Of a stretch of DNA of 64,000 nucleotides, positions 22,409 to 34,731 are shown piece by piece (the first letter of the stretch is position 1; the number at the start of each line of letters is the position of its first letter). A program made the translations under genes and the position numbers. The notes beneath the pieces were generated by a model. The model did not search any database. It worked only from the letters and a program-made list of their open reading frames with translations, and was not told where the DNA came from. The DNA is from Thelonectria olida. Lineage: Eukaryota > Ascomycota > Sordariomycetes > Hypocreales > Nectriaceae. Location of the stretch: NCBI GenBank assembly GCA_020736575.1, contig JAGPYM010000022.1, positions 1 to 64,000 on the forward strand. The letters are read 5' to 3'.

Positions 22409-23378
22409 AGCCGGGAGATCGAAGAGACTCTACTCGGGCTTAGAAATGGGCCCGCTCTAATGAATCTGGAGCTGCTGCATTGTCGCCCTCAGTGCCTGCA
22501 TCTACACGACGCTCTATATCAACGTCCCTACGTCGACGAACTGGTAGGACCTCCTTCTAGAGAAGGAAAAATGGGTAGTGCCGTAAATGGCCCTCCTTTG
22601 GCTGACAAAACAGGGGCCCAAGGGAACAAAACGGGGTGGTAAATGAAGATCCGGGAACAGGTGGAGGCAACTGCTTCACGTACAACCTTGAATATCAGCG
22701 AATGCCGTGACGTGTAGGTGTCGATTTGCATGAATGCTATCTGTCGAGTGGCTTTGATGGAGCAGGTGAGTCCGAGAGTTGCACGCCTTGACAAAAACGA
22801 TTCGCAGAAAGAATGATCTATTTCGGAACGACGGAGGCGAGACCAATCAGCGTAAGGTGAGATCTGTGGGGCTTTTATGCGAACTAAGACCAAACCGTTC
22901 GACCTGTAAATAGCTTAGCGTCCTGGCCCTCTAGTGTTTCGCCCCCTCGGCGAAATAAATACACTCGCTCCGCGGGTGAGACGCGTCCTTGACTTTTCCT
23001 TGACGGTAGTGTCTCGCGACGTGTCAAATCGCACACACAAGTTTGAGCTCCATTTACGCGATAACCTCTGCTTAGATGCGATAAAGCGAGGATCTGTCCT
23101 ATCGCATGCCATCCCCTACGCGAACTCTCCTTTCTTGTTAACCTTTCTCCTATGCAATCGCGAAACTAGCAATGAGTTCTGGAAAGCGCAGGCATTCCGT
23201 CTTGGAGAAACACTCTGCGCCATGTCGCTTCACCATTACTTTAAGGCATAAGCCGTCGCAGGCGAGACATGAGCAACCAAAAAACAAAAAGAGAAAACGC
23301 TAGGACCAAATAGAACAATCAGGGATGCAGAACCAGATCTTTCCCATCTCCATTCACACATTCAGCCCGCACACCACC
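22409..23378. other. Stretch without a recognisable gene
   Basis: Several overlapping small frames, none with motif support. At 22950-22965 a GGCGAAATAAATAC string faintly resembles the LINE 3' terminus but is not followed by a convincing tail. The end supplies the 5' region of the BAH-PHD gene. Confidence 0.4.
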
Positions 23379-24654
23379 ATGGATCTACGCTACAAGGTCG
23401 AACCTGAAAAAAAAAATGGCGGGAAATGAAGCGGTACAATAACTTCGTCTGTAAGGATCAAATAGGTTGTCTACTGACGAGTGGCTCACTGACACAGCTT
23501 GGCAGTAAACGGGGTCAAATACTGCCCGGGCAATTTCGTCCATGTCGCCAACGAGGGTACCATTGAGCGACAACGAGTAGCAATGAAAGGCAAAGATGGG
23601 CTAATCAAGCAGTCGGAAATCGGCTGGGTGGCTTGGATTCTGGAGATTCGGGCAGCGGATGAGCATCATGTTTATGCACGTGTGTACTGGATGTACTCGC
23701 CTGATGAGCTCCCAGCTGGAACGGTTTGTGGCGAGGAAAGAATTCAGGGACGTCAACCATACCACGGTCGCAACGAACTAATTGCCTCGAATCACAGTAA
23801 GTCGTCCACACCTGCTGTAGCCGGGAGTGCGCCCGTCCTGACAGTCAACAACCAGTGGACATTATCAACGTTGTCAGCGTTATCGAGCCGGTAATCGTCA
23901 GCCAATGGCTCGAGTCAGATGATGACGAAATCAAGGACACGCTGTATTGGCGGCAAACATTTAGTTACCCCGACTCCCAGCTCTCAGTAAGTGGTTTCAA
24001 TACTTCTCTTGTTCTCGCTGACGCTCTCACTTTTAGCCCGCCAAGCTGGTTTGTAAATGCAAAACTCCCGAAAGCCCCGACAGGACGTTGATAGGGTGTA
24101 CTAGCACTTCTTGCGGGAAATGGATGCATCAGGAATGCCTACATCATGATGTGCTCATGAGGGTGTAGAACCAATTGGGCATCGACAAGCCACAGCAACG
24201 CGAGTCTATGGCCGGCCTGGGAGACGACAATAACGGTAATGCAACAGGCCCACTCGGCTCACAAGGGGTGGAGAAGGAAGAGATGCAGCCGATTATAGAC
24301 GAGGTCGATGAAGAAGTCCGTGTTCAGGAAGCGACCCCAGAAAAGCCGGAGGCAGGTAGCCCGAGAACCAAGGAGTTCAGTCCGAATGCCCAAGCGAAGC
24401 CTCCTGTGAATAAGGGTCGTAAGAAGAGCACTGACTTTAAGCCATACGTCGGACGTTTCGAGGCGACTCTGAAATTGGATGACGGCCCTATAAAGTGGAA
24501 GATCCGTGATTTGCGGGAAGACGTTTTGGGCGGCGATAAGGCATGGAATGAGGAGGTCTATTGCTTACTATGCGGCATCATTATTGACGAGACTGCTCTC
24601 ACGACTGGACCTATTAGGGTAGCACCCTTGCGCAGGATAAATGTATCGACCTAA
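23379..24654 (+). pseudogene. BAH-PHD chromatin reader gene with two lesions
   Basis: Four exons can be traced: 23379-23450, 23506-23796, 23856-23986 and 24037-24654. The introns are 50-59 bp with donors GTAAGG/GTAAGT/GTAAGT and proper acceptors. A BAH domain (NGVKYCPGNFVHVANE, GWVAWILEIRA, ARVYWMYSPDELP, GRNELIASNHMDIINV) is followed by a PHD finger (CKCKTPESPDRTLIGC, CGKWMHQECL) and a C-terminal segment (FKPYVGRFEATLKL, KWKIRDLREDVLGGDK) seen in fungal BAH-PHD proteins. This architecture is shared with the H3K27me3 readers EPR-1 (Neurospora) and BP1 (Fusarium). Two breaks are visible: a run of 10 A at 23407-23416 in exon 1 puts the ATG out of frame by one base, and TAG at 24166-24168 stops the frame after the PHD finger. 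Every other exon junction is intact, so the loss is recent or one lesion is a base-calling error. Confidence 0.75.
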
Positions 24655-25057
24655 GCCCGACCCAGAGGCTAGACTCCCAGCTAGCAGGTTCGAACATCGA
24701 TCAATTTTTCCAGATGATGCGCTTGAGATAAGTTATGTGATATGGCGGTGATAACGGTCCAGTGACATTCTAGTCCGAGTTAGGGTAGAACCCCGCAAAG
24801 CCTCGAACGAAAAGGGTGATGAGAAGACATGGAGAATTTAGAGACCAAAATACATATGCTACGACACAATCGTTGACTACCACTAGAGATAGGGATCCCA
24901 CAAAGGTGAAGAGGATCCTGATTAATTGGTGTGGTTTTAGGTAGGGTTCAGTACTCCGTATTGGCTTTTAGTTGATAATTGTAAGGTAGCCAATGGGATA
25001 TTGTCAGATATTTGGGTGAAAATTGTATGTATTCATCTTGTCTGTCTTGTCAGATAG
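24655..25057. other. Stretch without a recognisable gene
   Basis: Lies between the BAH-PHD pseudogene and the dispersed repeats. It has no long frame and is moderately AT-rich. It may hold the 3' UTR of the pseudogene or more of the retrotransposon of which the repeats are fragments. Confidence 0.4.
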
Positions 25058-25172
25058 TTGGGCTGGAACCCTATTTCTATCTGTTCAGTGATGACCTAAC
25101 TGAGAGGTTGTTACAGTGCTGAGACAGCTCTCCGACCGGTAGTTCGGACCTCCGGTTAGCCGGTGTCTTCTT
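25058..25172 (-). repeat. Dispersed repeat, copy 2
   Basis: Its reverse complement matches 2604-2719, through the core around TGTTACAGTGCTGAGAC. It lies about 155 bp upstream of copy 2 of the LTR-like repeat. Confidence 0.6.
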
Positions 25173-25326
25173 CACCAGTATTCAACAAGTATAGTGATTG
25201 ATTTTAATTGATCAGATGCTTTGTTCTGTTTTTATTATGAATCTTGTGTTGGGGTTGAAAAAAGTGCGACACTCACTTGTCTGCGACACTCGCTTATTGT
25301 CAGACAATTGGCTCCAAAGGGATCAT

Positions 25327-25448
25327 TGATGGCACCAGTCAATTGATGAGAATTATCTGAAGAACAAAAGGAATTGAACAGCCATGTGTTCGAGCACAGC
25401 TATTTAAGCTCATGTCGTTAGGATTGAAATCCTTGATGCGACAAGCTG
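25327..25448 (+). repeat. LTR-like dispersed repeat, copy 2
   Basis: Matches 3583-3705 in the same orientation, including the TATTTAAG TATA-like box. About 100 bp downstream LINE copy D begins. Confidence 0.6.
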
Positions 25449-25547
25449 GACGTGAAACCGGATACACGAACCCTAGGTAAGGGCTGCGTTTCATATTCGT
25501 CGCACGGCTCGGTAGAGCATAGTGGAACATGGTGGTGATGTGCGACA

Positions 25548-27466
25548 TACTTCGATGGGTAGAGGCATTCTGGTCAAACCGCACAGCAACGATTCTAATC
25601 AACGGCGAGTCATCAGAGGTTCGAGAATTACCGCAAGCTGGTCTCCCACAAGGCTCTCCACTGTCTCCAATCCTGTTTCTCTTCTTCAATGCGGATTTGG
25701 TCCAGCGGCGGATCGACAGCAATAGAGGGGCGATCGCATTCGTGGACGATTTTACAGTTTGGGTTGCAGGTCCAACAGCACATAGCAGCCGCAAGGAAGT
25801 TGAATCAATCATTAAGGACGCATTGGACTGGGAGAAGAGGAGCGGCGCGACGTTTGAGGCGAGCAAGACGTCGATCATACACTTCACCCGGAAGGACTAC
25901 AAGTCCGACTCCGAACCGTTCACAATCAAAGGACAGACAGCCCAACCGAAACACCATGTCAAGATTCTAGGAGTCATTATGGATGCCGAGCTCAAGTACA
26001 AGGAACACATCGCAAGGGCAGCTTCTAAGGGGTTAGTAGCAGCAATGGAGCTGAAGAGGTCGAGGGGCCTGTCGCGCCTGTCGCCAGCAACAGCAAGACA
26101 ACTGTTTACAGCCACTGTAGCCCCGGTGGTAGACTATGCTTCCAACGTGTGGATGCACAGGTTCATCTACAGACTCATGGCACCGATCAACAGGGTTCAG
26201 AGAGCAGGGGCACAGGCAATCGTGGGGACATTTAATACTGTGGCAACGAGCGTGGCAGAAGCAGAAGCTCACATCGCCCCAGCAGGGCAACGGTTTTGGA
26301 GGAGAGCGATCAAGATGTGGACAGATATTCACACATTGCCTGACACCAACCCCCTTCGCAGGTTGACGTCTCGTATACGAGCATTCAGGACGTCATATCG
26401 GTCACCACTGTACCAGGTGGCGACATCACTTAGGGATATACCAATGGAGCAGCTGGAGACCATTCAACCCCTCACTCTAGCACCATGGGAGGAACGAGTG
26501 GAAGCTGTCACTGATGAAGCAGCAGCGAAAGAGGCGGAAGCAGGCTGGACCATACGCATCGTGGTGAGCAGCTCTGCTCGGAACGATGTAGTAGGTGTTG
26601 GTGGAGCAGTCCAGATATCAGCAGCTGTACGAGGCGGGCCAGAGCTACTGACTTTCTCGTTTACTCTTGGCATGAAAACAGAGCAGAATCCGTACAGCGG
26701 AGAGCTTGCAGCAATGGCGTATGCCCTAAGGCGAACCGTGCCAAAGCTTCGACACCGCAGCATCGCACTGTTGACGAGTAACAAAGCTGCCGCGCTTGCA
26801 GTCAAGCAACCTCGCCAGCAGTCGGGTCAAGAATATATACGCTGTATCTACGATTCTGCTAAGGAGCTCCGAAAGGATGGAAATGTTTTAAGGATCCTGT
26901 GGCTTCCCTCTAGCGACGAAAATACGCTCTTGAAGCACGCCAAGGACGAGGCTCGGAAGGCAACACAGCAGGGAGCTACCCCCGAAAAGCAGTTCCCTAG
27001 CATGCAATCCACAACACTCAGCACTGCACGGTCCAAAGTCAACACTAATTGGTCGCTGCCAAAGAAAGTTGGAAGACACTCCAAACGAGTCGATGCAGCT
27101 CTACCAGGTAAGCACACAAAACAACTCTATGACCAACTATCGTGGAAGGAAGCCAGTGTGCTTGCCCAGCTGAGAACAGGTATAGCGAGATTGAATGCAT
27201 ACCTCGTTCACATCAAAGCGGCACCGTCGGACACATGCGACTGCGGGCAAGCAAGAGAGACAGTTGAGCACTTCCTCTTCCGATGCCAAAAGTGGACGGC
27301 ATACCGTACAGAGATGCTTCAGTGCACTGATACCCGGAGAGGAAACGTCTCCTTCTATCTTGGAGGGAAGTCACCTTCTGACGACCAAAAATGGACGCCA
27401 AACTTGGAAGCTGTTCGAGCGACAATACGGTTTGCATTGGCCACGGGCCGTCTTGATGCAAGTTAA
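25548..27466 (+). pseudogene. LINE copy D ORF2, C-terminal half
   Basis: A single open frame of about 640 codons covers the later reverse-transcriptase motifs ([31 protein letters not shown]), a thumb and connection region, an RNase H-like domain (SSARNDVVGVGG, GELAAMAYALR, LLTSNKAAAL) and a C-terminal CDCGQARETVEHFLFRC motif. The endonuclease and the RT fingers are missing. No internal stop is seen, so this is a relatively young copy or one spared by RIP. The ATG at 25529 is in flanking sequence and not a real start. Confidence 0.85.
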
Positions 27467-27660
27467 CGAAGGGAGACAGACTCGGACCTATTACCCCACT
27501 AACCCACGGGAATCCGTAGAACAGAGAGAGAGCAAATGAGAATGCATGAGCAGGACAAGGACATGGTATGGGCTTGAGGAGACTAGGACACAATTTTGGG
27601 CCATATATGTGTACATTAGTAATCAGTGCCCTTTCGGTTCAAGCCGCCGGGCGTAATAAA

Positions 27661-27682
27661 TTGTATTGTATTGTATTGTATA
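27661..27682. repeat. (TTGTA)n tail of LINE copy D
   Basis: Four perfect TTGTA units directly after the conserved AATAAA terminus. Confidence 0.85.
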
Positions 27683-28308
27683 ACCCTCTAATCCTCTGAT
27701 TCAACTATAGTCCAAACGAGCCCGTTCGATCGTCAAGTGATGACCCCGTACCCTGGCAGCAAACTCCCGTTGGATGAACCATCGCGCCTTGGGCAAGAGA
27801 ACACCAGTGGCACCGCTCCACCAGTACCTCACATAACGTCCTTAGCGACTTGCAGCTGCACACGCCGTCGAAGCTGTCGCGTCACCTTCGTAGCTACTCA
27901 AGCCACCACCACTTTCACAATCTTACCGCCAAACACTAGCACCTAGGATAGAGTTTGCAGCAGTACCTCCAGCCTTATCATCCTGTTCCTTCGTCTGTTC
28001 TAACAGCCTCGGTCTCGATCATCAGGATACTCCTCAGCCTCTTTTACCAAAGCCCAATTACCCCGGTTTATTGCCGCCTCCTCCCCAAAGGCACACACCT
28101 GAGGTTCTTCCTCTACAGGTCTTCCAATACAGGCCAGCTATCTCGACTGTTGGACGTTTTATTCAAGCTCTACGAATGCAAGAAACCCATGAAACCTCGG
28201 AATTCCTCGAGAATTGTAGCGCGGTGTATGATCAGGTGTTCTAGTATTCCTTCAGCCCAACATGTGATTGTAAGTTATAAATCAGGACGAAAGGTCTGTT
28301 GAATACGC
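27683..28308. other. Stretch without a recognisable gene
   Basis: Contains short frames only, at most 115 codons, without motifs. It may be the decayed 5' part of the relic that follows. Confidence 0.35.
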
Positions 28309-28914
28309 GTGCTGATAGAGCTCGCTATAGGTCCGAATCTGGCTGGAGTTAACGAGCCAGGAGACACCCAAACCATTCGAGAGATTGCTCAGCATCTACA
28401 GAACTTCCTCCCTCCCCTCTCAAAGGTCTTCGGTGAGCGCGGTTCCTATAATCGCACCGACTATTTTCATCAATGGCGCAGCTTTCTATCGGATCAGCTA
28501 AGCCAGCCTCTTTCCTTCCAAAAGTCGCAAGCCTCCCTCCCGCATTCACGAAATCCGATAGCGAAGTCAAGGCACATTCTTCTCGGTGTATTCAATACAC
28601 AATGTGTTCGCTTTTCCGTCTTCCTTTTTTTCCCTAACGCTCCTTGCGACCCAAATATGAACACCTCAACAATCAAGAATGCCTTGACCTCTGAACGGCA
28701 GAAAGACCTCTATGACCAAATCATTATCCCAGCAGCCTACGAGACAATTTCGGGACCGATTTTACAGGAGATTCCCCGAACCTATGAAATTGCATATGCC
28801 AAATCTCGTTCCTTCCAGGAGAAACCAGGTAGTAGCCGATGGAGGGCGGAAGATGAGAGTCGATCCTTTCACTCTGCCTCGAGCTCGCATCATTCCCTCG
28901 CTACTCACGTCTGA
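28309..28914 (+). pseudogene. Unidentified coding relic
   Basis: An open frame of 201 codons has a protein-like composition in its second half (LTSERQKDLYDQIIIPAAYE, IPRTYEIAYAKSRSFQEK). Sequence of similar style continues in another frame (VDPFTLPRARIIPSLLTS) past 28860, which suggests a frameshifted gene. Several start-like and splice-like sites exist but I could not build a convincing gene. I recognise no family with confidence. It might be part of a fungal mobile-element gene. Confidence 0.25.
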
Positions 28915-30140
28915 GGTGCGTTGCGACTCCGCTGACATTAGCGTCTCGTAAAATATGGATGCTATCTCGTCTACCCTGGAGGCAGTAAGAGTCCAGAACA
29001 ACATTAGGCGCACTAGCGCCCGATCGAGACCTGCAATGGGATCGGGTATCTTTCCAGTTGTAGTGTACAGCTATCATGCCCTTAAAGGCTCTTAGGGAGA
29101 AGTAAACCTTCATATTCCAAGCATTGTAGATGGCTGTGATACTGCCGTGTCAACCAACTCAACTGTAACGATCCTCAACGTCCTTCCCGATGCGTACGAG
29201 AAGTCATCCACCGATAAATCAGTGTCCGCCATCTCCAAGTCGTCTCGAAACGTGGAGACAATTAATAGTGCAAAAAGCGTCATCTGATGGCGTGGTTAAG
29301 GCTAAGTTTAAGGTAGGAACAAAAGTCAAGAGCATTAAAATCACAGTCAGAAGCAGTGTCTCCTAAGCCTCAGCCTGCTGGTCGCCTCTGCTCTAAGGGT
29401 AATTTAGGCGGTAGTAAGATATACTCGGCTGCGAATTAGACTTTAGCACCTAAAGCCTTGATCACTGCGAGCGTGGCGAGAACAGATATACACCGTCAAG
29501 TAGAAAACTTCTTTATTCCACATGATATACATGAACACCTTCCCTCCACATTTGCGTAGCAGCATTGGGAAAACCCTGTGGGAAAACCAATGTCGAGGGA
29601 CTCTTGGGAAAATGCGCGGTTTGGCTCTGGCGCTCCGGCCAATCGCGCGACTCGGGGGAGCCGGGTGAGCTCCGCCGGATTTGGCTCTCCCGCTGGGTGA
29701 GCCAGGCATCAAGGCAGTTCATGGTGGTCAGATCTGACGTAGATACCCTCCCACCTAGCGTCTCATTGGCTAGCTCCTCCCACATTGCCAAGTGCGTGAT
29801 AAAGCCTGAACGCGACACGACGCGACAAGACGCGACAAAGGCGCGCGTAATATCTCAGATCGTCCCCTGTTGGTCTAACCTTGCATCGTGACTTCGTTGA
29901 GTCACGTGGCTTCAATCCCAAGTGCGCAGTTGGTTTGTCCAACAGGAGAGGCAAGCCGGTCGCGGCTTGCGCAAAAGGAGCCTTGAGGAACGAAGATGGC
30001 TATGGCGGTTTTCAAGGTGCTTTTATAGAATTGATAGTCTAGAGCATACTAATAATAAGATTTTCCCAAGCGTTACTCTCGAGGTTGCTAGAGGCGTCTT
30101 TGGTTGCTTATATATTAGTGAATGTGTCCGGGTATCCCGG
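28915..30140. other. Stretch without a recognisable gene
   Basis: Only short frames on both strands. The segment 29460-29900 is less AT-rich than what follows and could hold an old coding relic, but no motif supports this. Confidence 0.35.
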
Positions 30141-32940
30141 TAACATAGTTTGAAACTCTATATCTTGCAGCATTATAAGAATAGGCCAAGATAGTATAAA
30201 AGGGTAGAGAAAATGAGGGGTTAATAAGACAGGCATAATAAAGTATTCAAAGAATTTTATTATAAAATAATAGGAATCATTCGAGGCCTTTCTTTAAAAG
30301 AAGACGCATATTACACTCCCAGAATCCTTATTTTAATTATAGCTAGCTGCCCGGTTCGCTTTAAGTTCTACTATAGCGAGGCTCAAGAGCTCAAGTACAC
30401 CCACAACCTTCCCTACAGTCTTATTAGTAAGGCTCAGGCTGCAGGGCAAAGTGCTATATATAACGATCTATTTGTAACTGCAGTACAGCCTTTTATAACG
30501 GAGCACAAGGCGGCATGTCATGCAGCATTAAATCCATTTTGCGAAAACTATAGGTCGTTTGCAGTAAACATCTTATAAAGCCCTATATTTTAGCTTTATA
30601 TATTAGAGGATCCTTTTATTAGCATTTAGGTTAGTCCCATATGCAGGAAAGGGGAATATAAGATGCAAATATAGTAGGAAATCCAGGAGATAATAAGTAA
30701 AATTACTCGACAGGATCTATATTAAAGGTCGAGTGGTTATATAGAAATTTTATAATATAAAGTATGTAGAAAGACAGAAGGAATTAAGAGATATGGTCGG
30801 TATAAAGTTATAGGATACTATAGGAAAGAGCACTAGAAGGCTAACTGGAAGGTTTATAAAAAAGGTTATATTCTTAAGGATGGGTAAAGCACCTGAAAAT
30901 GTATATATATCATTTTAAGAGAGTGAGGGTCACAGGTGGCCAGTAGGAAATAGATATTTAATATTAATTAAAAGGGAAGAACATTCTATTTTATAAGGAT
31001 ATTCCTTTAAATCGGTTCTTAATTAACTTCTTAAAATTTTTTAGGAGGGTAACAGGTGCAATACAGTCGGTTTAAGGAATCCAATAGCAACGCGGTAATT
31101 AAACCGATAGTAGATATATCTAGACGAGCTGTCGGTAGTAATAGTCGGATGGAAGTGGTGGTTATTATAATATTCGCTTGCAGCCCATCAAGATCGTCCT
31201 AGGAAACAGCCGAGGCAGTGCGCGGTTTGGGGGAGCCATATCTATCCAAGGGATGTATGCTACTCGGGGCAGCCTGTAATAATCGTGGTTTCTTTATAGG
31301 GGTGTGGTCGGCTTTAACATTTTCTAGCCTTATCGGTAGCGTACTCGGCGGGCCTGAAGCACAAGAGGGAGCAGAGGGTGGAGCAGATGGACGGGCAATA
31401 GGTTAATATGATATACGCTTCGGTGGAGATATAAACATGGCCTTAGCTTTATCTAAGGGAAGAGGGCTAAAAGAAGGGCGCTTTAATAGTATATTTAGCA
31501 ATAGTATTAATAAGGCTGATGCAGCTATTGCCTTATTAAGGAAAGTCCAAGTGTCCGGGATGATAATAAAGACATAGTTATGCTCCAGGTCTGGCAGGTG
31601 GACCATAATATGGTAGTTAAGCAAGCCGGCGACCTTTCCTATACAGGTGAACATAATATTAGCCTGGAATTAGGTGTTTTGCCTATCGGTCATTTTCTTA
31701 TATAAGGATGCCCAAGGGTTCGCATAGATTGGGAATATAATAAAGACTTGGAAGGGGTAAAAGCCCTTATATGGGGTTTTATTTGGATTTCCTAGCGTAA
31801 TAAAAGTAAATAGGTATACGAAGCTGTAGCATTTTAGCTAGATTTCACCTAGGGTATATATAGATTCTTTCTGTAGTAAGGCACGACCGCAACTAATAAT
31901 CGGGCCGGTAAAGCTAATAATAGGTAATATAATAGGAAAGCAATTGATTATAATAAAATTTTAGGGTGTTATTCTTAAATATAAGTTAGATAGAGTTGTA
32001 TTAAATAGTAGGCGTAATATATATATAGCTAATAGCTTTAATTACAAACAATTAGAGCTAGAATAGTATATTTTAAGAGACTGTCCTCTTTAGACTTAAG
32101 GCTATCAGCTTGCTTAATCTCCCAGGTTAAGAAATAAAAATAGACTCGACTATTTATAAAAAACCACATATTAGTCCAGTCAAATGGATCAATTTATTAG
32201 TTATAAATGGATAAATTAAGATTAAAGAAGATGCATATAGAGGAGTTACTAGGGTTAGCTCGAAGGGTCGCATACTCTATAGCTATTATCCATAGCAGAG
32301 GGGGAAGGAGGACTCTAGTAATAGTCTCTGCATTAAGGCCTTTAATATAATGCTAGTCGGAATAGGCAAATCTTAAGAGGCAGTTGGGCTAAATAAAGAA
32401 CATTATAGACATGTCGCCGCTAGCGTTTTTCTGGCTTTCGAACGGTTTGCAAGGATGCAGCAGGCTATTATTTATAAAAAGGAAAGTAGATATCTTATAA
32501 GCTAGTAGGGTAATAATATATGGCCGCATTTACGCCATCACCTATTATATATAGTATGCGCTTGTCTATCGGAGGTGAAGTTGTTTAAAAAGTCGTAGGG
32601 TTTAGGTCGAGACGGGACTTAAGTATATATGGTTAAGTGAGCTATCTATCAGTTGCCAGCCCCCTTTCAGTAGGAAGTTAGGTAGCTCTACAATAGAGGT
32701 AGTTGCCCACCTATAATATTAGGGCTTTAGGAGATAAGTTATAAAGGTGCAGCTATAGTAAGGGAGCATATATTAACAGTTTAGCAAGAGTTTATATAAT
32801 ATAATATTAGAATGAGCTTATAAAGCATTAGCCAGTTAGTACTACTAGTAAGAGGAAAGTAGTTATAAGAAAATTAGGGGAATACAAATTATAAGTACAA
32901 GCTGGATAGGGTTATCCCTACTTATTTAATTTAGTAATTT
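30141..32940. other. AT-rich, RIP-like region
   Basis: A 2.8-kb block rich in TA and poor in CG, with stops in every frame. This is what RIP leaves of a duplicated element. One 83-codon frame on the minus strand (31403-31654) is the only protein-like piece. No repeat partner for the block exists elsewhere in the window. Confidence 0.55.
31403..31654 (-). pseudogene. Protein-like relic in the AT-rich block
   Basis: The minus-strand frame reads GKVAGLLNYHIMVHLPDLEH and then VFIIIPDTWTFLNKAIAAS, which looks like real protein rather than random AT-rich translation. Flanking sequence in the same orientation stays partly readable but is broken by TAA and TAG codons. I do not recognise the family. 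It probably belonged to the mobile element that filled this region. Confidence 0.25.
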
Positions 32941-33086
32941 TCTTCCGCGTGAATGTCCGTCCACGGTGGCGGTTTCCCATTCCGGAAATTGGGACCACTG
33001 CTCACTCACGCGGTACGTACCTTCTGCGAGCTGTTGATGCCTTATCGCCCCCAAATATACGTACCTTTTTCTGCCATTCCACTCTC

Positions 33087-34731
33087 GAGTACGTATCTTT
33101 TTCTGCCGGATATAAAATCCAATCATTTTCCCACCCAAGGTCCCAGTTTAGGTCCCTCGAATAATTCTGCCGGGTCCCCAAGTTTTGGGACTTTTATTCT
33201 GTCATGTTCCAGTTCTCGTCACTTTATTCTGCCACGTCCCCAATTTTGGGACCTTCACAATATCTACATCACTGTTACCAGAAGTGTTACCTTCCGGGTC
33301 CAACATACTGACTATTTGGCTGGAGGCCTCCCAACCTATTCCCTCACCTTCCTGCTACCTCCTTTCTTTGCTAACCTTCACGACAGTCAAGTCCGGCGCC
33401 TTGCATGAGCGGAAATACGCGGCCGATTGAAAGGAGTGTAGGCGCAAAGTCCACACCACCATGAATCCCAGGGGTGGCAGCGACGCAGATGAATTGGCTA
33501 AGGACGGATTCAACAGGCCCTTGTCAAAGGGCGACGCTCTGACACAGACCGTGAGTGGTGGCGACGTGGGATACGACTCTAAAACGGTCGCATTCCAAGA
33601 TAATTTCGGCATGCAGCAGTTTCTAGACTATCATCTGTGCATTCGGCCAGGCTCATGTTACGCAATGGGTGGAGTTCGACAAGGTCTGGCCAGTCCGCAC
33701 GCACTGAGGCTCACATCCAGACCGACTTGGCGAGCGCCATGGCATGGGTCATAATTCTTGCGGAATAGGCACCGCCGTCATGTGGCGCAGGGCGTATTTG
33801 CCAAGTGCACCCGCGTGGTTGGAAGACTGACCACATGTCCTCGATCCTCCGCCGCCCCTCCCCTCCTGTGCCATGGTCACATCATCTCTGCAAAAGTTCC
33901 TTGCAACTTTATTGCAAGGACTGAGTCACCGCCGAGCGTAATGCCCTGCTCATCTACGTCTCGAACCAACTGTCCTGCAGATCTCTTGTCTCGTTCTTAG
34001 TTGCTTGACTAACCATATACGCCCAGGGGCCGAGTCAACACCGGTGGCGAGATATGCTGGCTTCCGTTATGACAAGGGGTGTGCCAGCAGCTGACCTGAA
34101 ATACTAACGGTCAGGAGGATCGGGCAGCAAGGGTCAAGATAATTCGCACTGACGCTTCCATTCCCGCCCAAGCTAGAAACGATCTTGCTGATAACCTCGC
34201 CCAGTGCGATACTTGCAATTACCAATTCAAAGCCTAGCTTCTATCTACTCACCAAGTGTGAATATCACTGGCTTCAAGCAGGCATTCGCAATCCTCCACT
34301 AGCTTCCAGCTTCAGGCCATGGCTGTACTTTGGTAATGGCGATAGGATCATACGGCGTCCCTTAACGACGGAGCGTTCTAGTTGGATTGCACACGATGGC
34401 GGGGGTTGACGAACAGACCAGGCGCAAGCCGCTTAACCGACGATTTGCTTGTCATGAGATCAAGGTGCCAATCTAACCACAATCATCACGAGGAAGCGAT
34501 ATTCAGGGACCGCAGCGAGGGGTTTGCATGAAAATGTGTCACACGGCCGCAAGACTGAGCTGATGGACGATATTGGCATGGCCAAGACGTCAAGCATTAT
34601 GAGCAACGTCAGCAGGGCACTGTTGGATCCGAGTCTTACAAAATTAACGATCCGACTGGTGAGGACTCGAAAGGGACCCTAGCGCCAAGGAGGAAGGTCG
34701 TTCCGAGCGGTTTCAGGGAGGATCCTACTCC
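33087..34731 (+). repeat. 1.65-kb dispersed direct repeat, copy 1
   Basis: Matches 57875-59529 in the same orientation from GAGTACGTATCTTTTTCTGC to about GAGGAT. Long stretches are identical, including the whole 33355-33612 segment, and there are a few small indels (for example near 33680 and 34020). Copy 1 is shorter by about 10 bp overall. The flanks differ on both sides. No terminal repeats were recognised. Confidence 0.85.
33461..33754 (+). CDS. Short hypothetical protein inside repeat copy 1
   Basis: The ATG at 33461 has a good start context (CACCACCATGA) and opens a 97-codon frame starting MNPRGGSDADELAKDG. The first 70 codons are identical in the second repeat copy (58250-58498), after which the two proteins differ through small indels. 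No family recognised. Identity may simply reflect recent duplication rather than selection, so a real product is uncertain. Confidence 0.3.
   Translation: MNPRGGSDADELAKDGFNRPLSKGDALTQTVSGGDVGYDSKTVAFQDNFGMQQFLDYHLCIRPGSCYAMGGVRQGLASPHALRLTSRPTWRAPWHGS

Larger units (their letters stand above)
25545..27682 (+). mobile_element. Tad-like LINE copy D, 5' truncated
   Basis: Homology to the other copies begins inside the reverse transcriptase at about 25545 and continues through RNase H, the C-terminal zinc motif and a 3' UTR ending CCGGGCGTAATAAA followed by (TTGTA)n. It is a typical 5'-truncated insertion, with the retained coding part open. Confidence 0.85.

Noticed and set aside
22939..22965. 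GGCGAAATAAATAC as a fourth LINE 3' end
   Set aside because: Not followed by a tandem tail and no LINE sequence precedes it.
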